From positions 1-64,000 of the forward strand of contig NZ_JBHYDW010000002.1 of assembly GCF_051860475.1 (NCBI RefSeq): a stretch of 64,000 bases of DNA, read 5' to 3'. The translations under genes and the position numbers were made by a program. Below, one piece after another: positions 26,687-36,190 of this stretch (position 1 is the stretch's first letter; each line of letters starts with the position of its first letter). This DNA comes from Elioraea sp051860475. Lineage in GTDB: Bacteria; Pseudomonadota; Alphaproteobacteria; Acetobacterales; Acetobacteraceae. The notes beneath the pieces were generated by a model. The model made no database searches. It was not told where the DNA came from and worked only from the letters and a program-made list of their open reading frames with translations.

Positions 26687-28141
26687 ATGACCCAGGACCT
26701 TGCCACCGAGACGACGACGCTGATCAAGAGCGCCTCCTTCGCGGTCGCGTGGGACGCCTCCGAGCAGCGCCACGTCTACATGCCCGACGCGGATGTCGCC
26801 TTCCGCGGCGGCGCGATCACCTTCGTCGGCCGCGGCTATGACGGCGCAGCCGACCGGGTGATCGATGGCAAGGGCCTGATGGTCATGCCGGGCCTCGTCA
26901 ACATCCACTGCCATCCCTCGTCCGAACCGATGAACAAGGGGCTGACGGACGAGGTCGGCACGCCGGGTCTCTACAACTCCTCGCTCTACGAATACCTGCC
27001 GATCTTCCGCGGCGATCCCACCGGCGTGCAGGCCTGCGTGCGCGTCGCGTTGGCCGAGCTCCTGCTGTCCGGGGTCACCACCGTCGCCGATCTCTCCATG
27101 GCGCATCCGGGCTGGCTCGACCTGCTCGGCGAGAGCGGCATGCGCGTCTGCATCGCGCCGATGTTCCGCTCGGCGCGCTGGTTCACCAGGAACGGCCACG
27201 TCGTCGAGTACGAGTGGGACGAGGCCGCGGGCGTCAAGGCGATGGAGGAGGCGTTCGGCCTGATCGAGCGCGCCCAGCAGCATCCCTCGGGCCGGCTGTT
27301 CGGCATGGCGGTGCCGGCGCAGATCGACACCTGCACGCCCGAACTGCTGCGCGACAGCTTCGCCGAGGCGAAGAAGCGCGGCATCTCCTGGCAGATCCAC
27401 GCCGCGCAGAGCGTGGTGGAGTTCCACGAGATCACGCGCCGGCATGGGCTGACGCCGATCCAGTGGCTGGGTCATCTCGGCACCTTGTCGGACCGCACCA
27501 TCATCGGCCACGGCATCTTCCTCGACGACCACCCGCGCACGCGCTGGTCGACCGAGCGCGACCTCGACCTGATGGCCGAGACCGGCACGACCGTGGCGCA
27601 CTGTCCGACCGTGTTCGCACGGCGCGGCATCATGCTGCGCGACTTTGGCCGCTATCGCCGCCGCGGCGTGCGGCTCGGCCTCGGCACCGACACCTATCCG
27701 CACAACATGCTCGACGAGATGCGGCTCGCCGCCTATGCGGCACGCATGATGGCCGAGACGCCGCGCACGCTGACCAGCGAGGAGCTGTTCGAGGCGGCGA
27801 CGGTCGGCGGGGCGGCCGCACTCGGGCGTGACGATATCGGCCGCCTCGCCCCTGGTGCGCGCGCCGACATGGTGCTGGTGGACGTGACGCATCCGGGGAT
27901 GCGTCCGGCGCGCGATCCCGTCCGCAGCCTGATCTACGCTGCCGCCGACCGGGCGATCCGCAGCGTGATCGTGGACGGCGCCGAGGTGGTGCGCGACGGG
28001 CAGTGCCTAACGATCGACTACCCTGCCGCCGCCGAGGCGCTACACGAGGCGCAACAGCGCATGATCGCCAAGGTGCCCGAGCGCGACTGGGCGCACCGTC
28101 CGGTCGAGAAGATCAGCCCGCCGACCTTCCGGTATGTCTGA
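26687..28141 (+). CDS. Amidohydrolase, ATZ/TRZ (SsnA-like) family
   Basis: A 484-residue cytosolic amidohydrolase unlike the one at 21554. The metal motif is MPGLVNIHCHPSSEP, followed by WQIHAAQSVVEF, IIGHGIFLDDHPRT, AHCPTVFARRG and the acidic metal ligand in LGTDTYPHNMLDE. The C-terminal beta-domain return is APGARADMVLVDV. This pattern fits the chlorohydrolase/deaminase group (AtzA, TrzA, SsnA, guanine deaminase-like). It starts 20 bp after the binding protein and overlaps dppD by 8 bp. The reaction is probably hydrolytic deamination or deamidation of an imported compound, but the substrate is inferred only from context. Confidence 0.9.
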   Translation: MTQDLATETTTLIKSASFAVAWDASEQRHVYMPDADVAFRGGAITFVGRGYDGAADRVIDGKGLMVMPGLVNIHCHPSSEPMNKGLTDEVGTPGLYNSSLYEYLPIFRGDPTGVQACVRVALAELLLSGVTTVADLSMAHPGWLDLLGESGMRVCIAPMFRSARWFTRNGHVVEYEWDEAAGVKAMEEAFGLIERAQQHPSGRLFGMAVPAQIDTCTPELLRDSFAEAKKRGISWQIHAAQSVVEFHEITRRHGLTPIQWLGHLGTLSDRTIIGHGIFLDDHPRTRWSTERDLDLMAETGTTVAHCPTVFARRGIMLRDFGRYRRRGVRLGLGTDTYPHNMLDEMRLAAYAARMMAETPRTLTSEELFEAATVGGAAALGRDDIGRLAPGARADMVLVDVTHPGMRPARDPVRSLIYAAADRAIRSVIVDGAEVVRDGQCLTIDYPAAAEALHEAQQRMIAKVPERDWAHRPVEKISPPTFRYV

Positions 28142-29120
28142 GCCACCGCTCCTCGACATCCGCGACGTCCGCACCGTGTTCCGCACCTCCGCCGGCGAGG
28201 TGCCGGCGGTGGACGGTGTGTCGCTCTCGGTGGCACCGGGCCGCACGCTCGGCATCGTCGGCGAGTCGGGCTGCGGCAAGAGCGTACTGTCGCTCTCGGT
28301 GATGCGTCTCGTGCCGCGGCCCGGACGGGTCGCCGCCGGCCAGGTGCTGTTCGAGGGACGGGATCTGCTCACCCTGCCCGGTTCGGAGATGCGCAGGGTG
28401 CGCGGCGGCGCGATCGGCATGATCTTCCAGGAGCCGATGACCAGCCTCAATCCGGTGCATCCCGTGGGTCGGCAGATCGAGGAGGCGGTGCTCGCGCATC
28501 GGAACGTCTCGCGCTCGGACGCGCGCGGCATCGCGATCGAGGCGCTGCGTCGCGTGCGCATCCCGGCCCCCGAACGCCGCGTCGAGGAGTATCCGCACCA
28601 GCTCTCGGGTGGGATGCGCCAGCGCGTCATGATCGCGATGGCGCTCGCCTGCCAGCCCAAGCTGCTGATCGCCGACGAGCCGACCACCGCGCTCGACGTG
28701 ACGATCCAGGCGCAGATTCTCGACCTGCTGCGCGCGCTCCAGGCCGAGACCGGCATGGCGATCGTGCTGATCACGCATGATCTCGGCGTGGTCGCCGAGA
28801 TGGCCGACGAGGTGGCGGTGATGTATGCCGGCAAGGTGGTGGAACGCGGTCCGGCCGCCGCCGTGTTCGGCGACGCCCAGCACCCCTACACGCTCGGCCT
28901 GTTCGGTTCGATCCCGCGCCTCGACGACGAGTCCGACCGGTTGCTCGCGATCGAGGGCACGGTGCCGCCGCCGTTCAACCTGCCGCAAGGCTGCCGCTTC
29001 AACCCGCGCTGTGCGTTCGCCGATGCGCGCTGCCGCGAGACCCTGCCGCCGCTTGCGCCCGTGGGTCCGAACCACATCGCCGCCTGCCTGCGCGCGCCCG
29101 TCGAGGCGATCGCGGCATGA
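28134..29120 (+). CDS. ABC transporter ATPase, DppD/OppD type
   Basis: A 328-residue ATP-binding subunit. Walker A is GESGCGKS (about residues 43-50), the signature is LSGGMRQR and Walker B is LLIADEPTTALD. The C-terminal oligopeptide_HY extension carries the cysteine cluster CRFNPRCAFADARC, which binds an iron-sulfur cluster in characterised relatives. It overlaps the upstream amidohydrolase by 8 bp and dppF by 4 bp, so the whole block is one transcript. Confidence 0.95.
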   Translation: MSEPPLLDIRDVRTVFRTSAGEVPAVDGVSLSVAPGRTLGIVGESGCGKSVLSLSVMRLVPRPGRVAAGQVLFEGRDLLTLPGSEMRRVRGGAIGMIFQEPMTSLNPVHPVGRQIEEAVLAHRNVSRSDARGIAIEALRRVRIPAPERRVEEYPHQLSGGMRQRVMIAMALACQPKLLIADEPTTALDVTIQAQILDLLRALQAETGMAIVLITHDLGVVAEMADEVAVMYAGKVVERGPAAAVFGDAQHPYTLGLFGSIPRLDDESDRLLAIEGTVPPPFNLPQGCRFNPRCAFADARCRETLPPLAPVGPNHIAACLRAPVEAIAA

Positions 29121-30190
29121 GCGAACCGTTGCTGTCCGTCCGCGACCTGACCAAGCATTTCCCGGTCGAGCGCGGCATCGTGTTCACCAGGCGTGTCGGC
29201 ACGGTGCGCGCGGTCGATGGCGTGAGCTTCGATCTGGCCGAGGGCGAGACGCTGGCGCTGGTGGGCGAATCGGGCTGCGGCAAGAGCACGACCGCGCGGC
29301 TGGTGCTGCGGCTGCTCGACCCGACTTCGGGCACGATCCGTTTCGCCGGCGAGGACATCGCCGCGCGGCCGCACGCGACGCTGAAGCCGATCCGCCGTCA
29401 GATCCAGCCGGTGTTCCAGGACCCCTACGCGTCGCTCAATCCGCGCATGCCGGTCGGGCGTATCCTCGAGGAGCCGATGGAGGTGCACGACATCGGCGAC
29501 GCGGCCTCGCGCCGCGCCCGCGTGCACGAGCTTCTGCGGCTCGTCGGCCTCGCGCCCTACCACGCCGAGCGTTTCCCGCACGAGTTCTCAGGCGGGCAGC
29601 GCCAGCGCGTCGGCATCGCGCGCGCGCTCGCCGTGAGCCCAAAGCTCATGGTGCTGGACGAGCCGGTCTCGGCGCTCGACGTGTCGATCCAGGCGCAGGT
29701 GGTGAACCTGCTGAAGGACCTTCAGAACCGGCTCGGCCTCTCCTACCTGTTCATCGCGCACGACCTCGCCGTGGTGCGCCATGTCTCGGACCGGATCGCG
29801 GTGATGTATCTCGGCGAGATCGTCGAGACGGCGGCCAAGCGCGACCTCTACCGCACACCGCGGCACCCCTATTCGCAGGCGCTGTTGGGTGCGATCCCGG
29901 TACCCGATCCGAGCCGGAAACGATCGCAGGCGATCCTCGCCGGCGATGTGCCGAGTCCGATGAACCCGCCCCCCGGCTGCCGCTTCCACACCCGCTGCCT
30001 GCACGCGGTCGCGCGATGCCGCGAGGAGCGGCCGGAGCTGCGCGAGTTGGCACCCGGTCATCGTGTCGCCTGCCATCTCGCCGAGAGCATCTCGACGCCG
30101 GTGATCCCCTCGCTCGCGCCGCATCCGCCGTCCGAGGCGGTGGCGAAGCGGCTCGCGGCCTATGCGGCGCGACGGGCGCGCGCTGCATAA
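29117..30190 (+). CDS. ABC transporter ATPase, DppF/OppF type
   Basis: A 357-residue second ATPase subunit. Walker A is GESGCGKSTTARL, the signature is FSGGQRQR and Walker B is LMVLDEPVSALD. The C-terminal cysteine motif is CRFHTRCLHAVARC. It carries a longer-than-usual C-terminal tail of about 30 residues (SISTPVIPSLAPHPPSEAVA onward). It is the last gene of the amidohydrolase-ABC operon; a cruciform-forming repeat follows 40 bp later. Confidence 0.94.
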   Translation: MSEPLLSVRDLTKHFPVERGIVFTRRVGTVRAVDGVSFDLAEGETLALVGESGCGKSTTARLVLRLLDPTSGTIRFAGEDIAARPHATLKPIRRQIQPVFQDPYASLNPRMPVGRILEEPMEVHDIGDAASRRARVHELLRLVGLAPYHAERFPHEFSGGQRQRVGIARALAVSPKLMVLDEPVSALDVSIQAQVVNLLKDLQNRLGLSYLFIAHDLAVVRHVSDRIAVMYLGEIVETAAKRDLYRTPRHPYSQALLGAIPVPDPSRKRSQAILAGDVPSPMNPPPGCRFHTRCLHAVARCREERPELRELAPGHRVACHLAESISTPVIPSLAPHPPSEAVAKRLAAYAARRARAA

Positions 30191-30229
30191 GGCATTACGG
30201 TAAGCGTACGAATAGAGGCGCGGGCGCGA

Positions 30230-30321
30230 CCCTCACCCTGACCCTCTCCCGCGCGGCGGGAGAGGGAACCCGATGGCGCCGCTGCGTCCCCTCTCCCTCC
30301 GGGAGAGGGACAGGGTGAGGG
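30230..30321. repeat. Dispersed cruciform-forming repeat between convergent genes
   Basis: An outer inverted repeat, CCCTCACCCTG (30230-30240) with CAGGGTGAGGG (30311-30321), encloses two perfect hairpins. The first pairs CCCTCTCCCGC (30242-30252) with its complement (30256-30266) over a 3-base loop. The second pairs CCCTCTCCC (30289-30297) with 30301-30309 over a 3-base loop. This CTCACCCT-CCCTCTCCC pattern is the hallmark of REP/BIME-like elements scattered between genes in many proteobacteria. It sits between the 3' ends of dppF and parE and may terminate both. Confidence 0.8.
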
Positions 30322-30377
30322 ACCCCGATGCCTGCTCCAACAGGACAATCAATGACCTGACTCCGACTCACGTCGCG

Positions 30378-32342
<1,965 letters not shown>

Positions 32343-32418
32343 GCTGTGTTCCTATGCGCGGCAGGGACAGTAGGCGATCGGCCTTCCACACCACAAGCGG
32401 TTGTGCGAGGAAGCGCGG

Positions 32419-33372
32419 GTGGACGCGGCGCTGACCCTCCTCAGCATCAACCTGCTGCAGCCGATGGTGCTGGCCTTCGGCCTCGGCTTCGCCGCGCAGC
32501 TGATGCGCAGCGATCTCCGCCTGCCCGACCCGGTACACCAGGGGCTGACGATCTACCTGCTGCTGGCGATCGGGCTCAAGGGAGGGGTCGCGCTCTCCGT
32601 CGCGACCCCCTCCGAGGTCGCGGCGCCGATGCTTGGCTCCGTCGTGCTCGGCGCGGCGATCCCGCTCTGGTGCTACCCGGTGTTGCGCCGTCTGGGGCGC
32701 TTCGGCGCGGAGGATGCCGGCGCGATCGCGGCGCATTACGGCTCGGTCTCGGCGGTGACCTTCGTCGCCGGGCTCGCCTGGCTCGCGGCCGCCGAGGTGC
32801 CGGTGGAGGGCTATCTGCCGGCGCTGCTCGCGGTGATGGAGGCGCCCGGAATCGCGGTGGCGATCCTGCTCGCGCGCCGCGGCGAGGGTGCGCTCGCCGC
32901 GATCGCGCACGAGGTGCTCGCCGGCAAGTCGATCGTGCTGCTGCTCGGCGGGCTGATCGTCGGGGCGCTGGCGGGCGAGCGCGGCTACGCGCCGGTGGCA
33001 CCGTTCTTCGCCACCGGGTTCCCCGGCGCGTTGACGCTGTTCCTGCTCGACATGGGCGTGATGGCGGCACGGCGCGCGCGCGACGTGCTGCGCGTGGGCC
33101 CGTTCCTGCTCGCCTTCGCGATCGCGGCACCGTTGGTCAACGGCGCGCTCGGCGCGGCGCTGGGAGGCGCGGTCGGGCTCTCGCCCGGCGGAGCGACCAT
33201 GCTGGCGGTGCTCGCGGCCTCGGCCTCGTACATCGCCGCGCCGGCCGCCGTGCGCCTCGCGCTGCCGGATGCCAATCCCGGCTACGCGCTGACCGCCGCG
33301 CTGACGATCACCTTTCCCTTCAACCTGACGATCGGCCTGCCGCTCTACGCGGCGATGGCGGGAACCGGATGA
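32419..33372 (+). CDS. sbtA: SbtA-type sodium-dependent bicarbonate permease
   Basis: A 317-residue membrane protein with about ten hydrophobic segments. The conserved N-terminal stretch is QGLTIYLLLAIGLKGGVAL, the mid-protein motif is IAAHYGSVSAVTF, and the C-terminal motif is ASASYIAAPAAVR. These fit the SbtA family, which in cyanobacteria imports bicarbonate with sodium. I prefer GTG 32419, preceded by GAGGAAG; an in-frame TTG lies at 32401. sbtB starts one base after its stop. Whether the substrate here is bicarbonate is inferred, since SbtA homologues in heterotrophs are little studied. Confidence 0.85.
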   Translation: MDAALTLLSINLLQPMVLAFGLGFAAQLMRSDLRLPDPVHQGLTIYLLLAIGLKGGVALSVATPSEVAAPMLGSVVLGAAIPLWCYPVLRRLGRFGAEDAGAIAAHYGSVSAVTFVAGLAWLAAAEVPVEGYLPALLAVMEAPGIAVAILLARRGEGALAAIAHEVLAGKSIVLLLGGLIVGALAGERGYAPVAPFFATGFPGALTLFLLDMGVMAARRARDVLRVGPFLLAFAIAAPLVNGALGAALGGAVGLSPGGATMLAVLAASASYIAAPAAVRLALPDANPGYALTAALTITFPFNLTIGLPLYAAMAGTG

Positions 33373-33373
33373 G

Positions 33374-33682
33374 ATGGCGAGCACGCTGAAGCTCATCACC
33401 ATCGTCGCCGAGGCGGAGATCGGCGAGCATCTGCTGCGCGATCTCGCGACCCTGGGGGTGCGCGGCTGGAGCGTTGTCCCTGGCGAGGGGCGCTGGCAGC
33501 GCGCATTGGACGTCGAAGGCCCGACGGACTTCGACGGCCCGACCGTGCGCATCGAGACGGTCGCAAACGCGGAACGGGCGGCGGCGGTGATGGCCCGCCT
33601 CGCCGCGCACTGGTTCCCGCGCTACGCCGTGTTTGCCTGGGTGTCGGACGCGACCGTGCTGCGCCCGGGGAAATACGCCTGA
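33374..33682 (+). CDS. sbtB: SbtB-like PII signalling protein
   Basis: A 102-residue PII-superfamily protein. In cyanobacteria SbtB binds adenine nucleotides, including cAMP, and gates SbtA. Visible features are the beta-strand start LKLITIVAEAEIGEHLLRDL, the T-loop region RGWSVVPGEGRWQRALD, the IRIE-type strand (TVRIETVANAERA) and the C-terminal VSDATVLRPGKYA, close to the SbtB VLRPEKF ending. The C-terminal cysteine loop of many cyanobacterial SbtB proteins is absent. It is one base downstream of sbtA, so the two are certainly coexpressed. Its stop lies 5 bp from the convergent dps stop. Confidence 0.82.
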   Translation: MASTLKLITIVAEAEIGEHLLRDLATLGVRGWSVVPGEGRWQRALDVEGPTDFDGPTVRIETVANAERAAAVMARLAAHWFPRYAVFAWVSDATVLRPGKYA

Positions 33683-33687
33683 CCCCC

Positions 33688-34167
33688 TCACCCCTTCTGC
33701 AGGTGCGCCTCGAGGAACCAGAGATTCTTGTCGAGCTGGCGCGACAGCGCGGTGAGGATGTCGGCGGCATCCGCATCGCCGGCCTCGTCGGTCTCGTCGA
33801 TGCCCTTACGCACCGACTTTGCCAGCGCGGCGGTGCGCTCGGCCAGCGCCTCGACCATCTTCATCCCGTCGAACAGGTCGCCCGGGAAGGGATCGAGGGA
33901 GGTCGCCTTCTCGACCGCCTGCACGCTGCCCATCGCCGTGCCGCCGAGCGCGGTGATCCGCTCGGCCATGTCGTCCACATGCGCGTCGTAGCTGTCGACC
34001 ATCTCGTCGAACAACTCGTGCAGCGCGATGAAGTTCGGCCCCTTGACGTTCCAATGCGCGTGCTTCAACGCGAGCTGCAGATCGATCAGGTCGGCGACGC
34101 GCGCGTTCAGCAGCGCGGACACGCTCTTGCGCGCGTTCGCCGCGAGATCGTTGCGGGTCTTGTGCAT
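33688..34167 (-). CDS. dps: Dps, DNA-binding ferritin-like protein
   Basis: Dps forms a dodecameric shell that oxidises and stores iron and protects DNA from peroxide. The 159-residue product has the ferroxidase signature LKHAHWNVKGPNFIALHE and DSYDAHVDDMAERITALG, which supply the intersubunit iron ligands. The N-terminus MHKTRNDLAANAR is basic, as expected for DNA contact. I start at ATG 34167. It stands alone on the minus strand, convergent with sbtB and 83 bp after the Kelch gene. An OxyR site was not recognised. Confidence 0.95.
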   Translation of the reverse strand: MHKTRNDLAANARKSVSALLNARVADLIDLQLALKHAHWNVKGPNFIALHELFDEMVDSYDAHVDDMAERITALGGTAMGSVQAVEKATSLDPFPGDLFDGMKMVEALAERTAALAKSVRKGIDETDEAGDADAADILTALSRQLDKNLWFLEAHLQKG

Positions 34168-34249
34168 GCTTCGTTCTCCAGTCAGTGCAAAGGCAAGGCT
34201 GCGCCCGGACATCCGAACGCGTCAACCGTCCCGCGGCTCCGCCTCGTCG

Positions 34250-35347
34250 TCAGCCCGGAATGAACACCTCGTGCACGGCCGACTGCACGCTGCCGCCAAG
34301 GATCGGCCCGCCGCCGGCGACGTAGATGCGCCCGTCGATCGCCGCCGCACCAAGTCCGTGCCGCGGCGTCAGCATCGGCGCGTGGTGCTGCCAGGTGTCG
34401 GTCGCCGGGTCGTAGCTCTCCATCTGGCCGAACACGTTGCCCAGGGCGCCCTGCGGCGTGATGACCCCGCCTTCGCCGCCGAAGATGTAGATGCGCCCGT
34501 TCACCACCCCGGCCCCCTGGCCCGAGCGCGCGGTCGGCAGGGGCGCGCGCAGGCTCCAGCGATCGGTCGCCGGATCGTAGACATGGTGCAGATAGGTGTT
34601 GTTGCCGAAATCGTTGAACCGCCCGCCGATGACGTGAATGAGGTTGCCGACCACGACCGTGCCGGTGTGGTCGCGCGCGCCGGGCAGCGGACGGCGGGAC
34701 TCCCAGCGGTCGGTCGCCGGATCATAGACCTCGTGCCAGCCGACCGAGGCGCGGTCTGCGCCTTCGCCGGCGCCGCCGATGTGGTGGATCCTGCCCTGGA
34801 GTTCGACCGCGGCTCCCGCGCCGCGCGGCCGCGGCAGCGAGGCGATGGTCCGCCAGCGATCGGCCGCGCCTTCGTAGACGAATCCGTCGCTGTGCGGCGT
34901 GCGGTTCTGTTCGAGGAACCCGCCGAGTGCGTAGATCGTCTCGCCCGCCGTGACCACCGCGATGTGGTTGGCGCCGCGTGGCACTGGTGCACGCGCCTCC
35001 CAGCGGTCACCGCCCGGGTCGTAGGCGTGGTGGTAGTTCCGATCGACCCGCTGATTGCCGTAGCCGCCGATGATGTGCAGCCGTCCGGCCATCGCGACTC
35101 CCCAGGCCATCTCGCTGCGTGGCACGGGCAGCGGCGCGCGCGCCTCCCATCGCCCTGGCGGGCCGGCCGGTGCCGGGCTGTCGGTCACCCATTGCTCGGC
35201 GGTGATCGGCGGCAGCGGGATCGCGCCCGGGGTGCGCAGCGAGTGGAACATGTCGTGGTGGTGCGCGTGCCCGCTCTGTGCCTGGGCACGAGTGATCGCC
35301 GGCGCGGCCAGCGCCGAGAACAGAACGGTCCGGCGGGCGATCGTCAT
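34250..35347 (-). CDS. Tat-exported Kelch-repeat protein
   Basis: A 365-residue beta-propeller protein. The N-terminus MTIARRTVLFSALAAPAITR has a twin-arginine-like export signal, followed by a His-rich segment (HAHHHDMFH). Repeats with paired glycines and the YDPATDRW motif recur about every 45-55 residues; roughly six blades can be counted. Kelch propellers bind partners or, in some bacterial relatives, act as epimerases (NanM type) or oxidases. No copper-site tyrosine-cysteine pattern is seen, so an oxidase role is unlikely. Function is unknown. It is 24 bp downstream of the esterase-like gene. Confidence 0.85.
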   Translation of the reverse strand: MTIARRTVLFSALAAPAITRAQAQSGHAHHHDMFHSLRTPGAIPLPPITAEQWVTDSPAPAGPPGRWEARAPLPVPRSEMAWGVAMAGRLHIIGGYGNQRVDRNYHHAYDPGGDRWEARAPVPRGANHIAVVTAGETIYALGGFLEQNRTPHSDGFVYEGAADRWRTIASLPRPRGAGAAVELQGRIHHIGGAGEGADRASVGWHEVYDPATDRWESRRPLPGARDHTGTVVVGNLIHVIGGRFNDFGNNTYLHHVYDPATDRWSLRAPLPTARSGQGAGVVNGRIYIFGGEGGVITPQGALGNVFGQMESYDPATDTWQHHAPMLTPRHGLGAAAIDGRIYVAGGGPILGGSVQSAVHEVFIPG

Positions 35348-35371
35348 GGCGGGTCCTCCCTGGTTGCGCGT

Positions 35372-35995
35372 TCAGCCTGCGACGGCGGTGGGCGCGAGGA
35401 AAGCCGTGCATGCGCTCACATCCGCGCGCGTCAGGCCGTGGCCTGACGGGACGGCGGTCGACTGCACGGCGGCACCGGCGCTGCGCAGCAGGGAGGCGAG
35501 CCGCTCTCCCTCCGCCGGCGGGGCGATCGGATCGGCGACGCCGGAAGCGATCAGCACGCGCCTTCCCGCGAGGTCGGGAAGCACCGACGGGACGAGCGGC
35601 ACCATCGGCCGCAGCAGCACGGCCGCGTCCAGCACGCGCGGATGCAGCAGCATCAGCGCGGCCGCCATGTTGGCCCCGTTGGAGAACCCGAGTGCCGCGC
35701 GCGGCAGCCCTGGCGCGTGCCGCGCGAACATCGCCTCCACGAACTCCGCGAGGTCGGCGGCGCGCGACACGAGATCCGCCTCGTCGAACACGCCCTCGGC
35801 GAGGCGGCGGAAGAAGCGCGGCGCACCGTTCTCGAGCACGCGGCCGCGCACGCCGATCAGCAGTGCATCGGGCGCGACCTCGCGGCCGAGCGGGACGAGG
35901 TCGTGCTCGTCCCCGCCGGTGCCGTGCAGCAGCAAGAGGGCGAGGCGTGGGGAGGGCGCCGGGGGCGCCGCCCCCACAACGGGCGGGGCGGTCAA
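35372..35995 (-). CDS. Alpha/beta hydrolase, phospholipase/carboxylesterase type
   Basis: A 207-residue serine hydrolase of the YpfH/carboxylesterase family. The oxyanion motif is LLHGTGGDEHDL, the nucleophile elbow is GFSNGAN, the acid is in IASGVADPI and the histidine is in SGHGL. It lacks a signal peptide. The best start is TTG 35995, but the N-terminal 18 residues are low-complexity Pro/Ala and the region abuts the scaffold gap 80 bp away, so the start is uncertain. The dioxygenase and hydrolase pair across the gap resembles MhqO-MhqD pairs, in which this hydrolase type accompanies a ring-cleaving dioxygenase in quinone detoxification. Confidence 0.82.
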   Translation of the reverse strand: MTAPPVVGAAPPAPSPRLALLLLHGTGGDEHDLVPLGREVAPDALLIGVRGRVLENGAPRFFRRLAEGVFDEADLVSRAADLAEFVEAMFARHAPGLPRAALGFSNGANMAAALMLLHPRVLDAAVLLRPMVPLVPSVLPDLAGRRVLIASGVADPIAPPAEGERLASLLRSAGAAVQSTAVPSGHGLTRADVSACTAFLAPTAVAG

Positions 35996-36074
35996 TGCGC
36001 GGGGCGCGCCGGGGGGACCCCCCGCCCGGTTGCCCCGCGAGCCCGGCGGGTGCGCCCCTAAAGCGGCGGCCCCC

Positions 36075-36084
36075 NNNNNNNNNN
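36075..36084. other. Scaffold gap (ten Ns)
   Basis: Ten undetermined bases separate two assembled segments. Real distance across the gap is unknown. Sequence on the right for about 105 bp does not match the composition of the rest of the window. Confidence 0.99.
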
Positions 36085-36190
36085 ATGTGAACCAGTACGT
36101 TTTGGGGGGCTTTTTGTATCGGGTCTATGCCCAGGCGGATGCCCAGTATCGCTCTGACCCCCAGGCGATTGACCAGTTGTATGTGCGCTC
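36085..36190. other. Foreign-looking fragment, probable mis-assembly
   Basis: This stretch is far less GC-rich than its surroundings. Its plus-strand frame reads NQYVLGGFLYRVYAQADAQY and then RSDPQAIDQLYVRS, an ordinary-looking protein piece that uses TTT, TTG and TAT codons rare elsewhere here. It runs directly from the Ns into the 3' end of the dioxygenase gene, which reads antisense through it without its own stop. I infer a chimeric contig end from another organism. The source protein was not recognised. The right boundary, about 36186-36195, is approximate. Confidence 0.65.
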
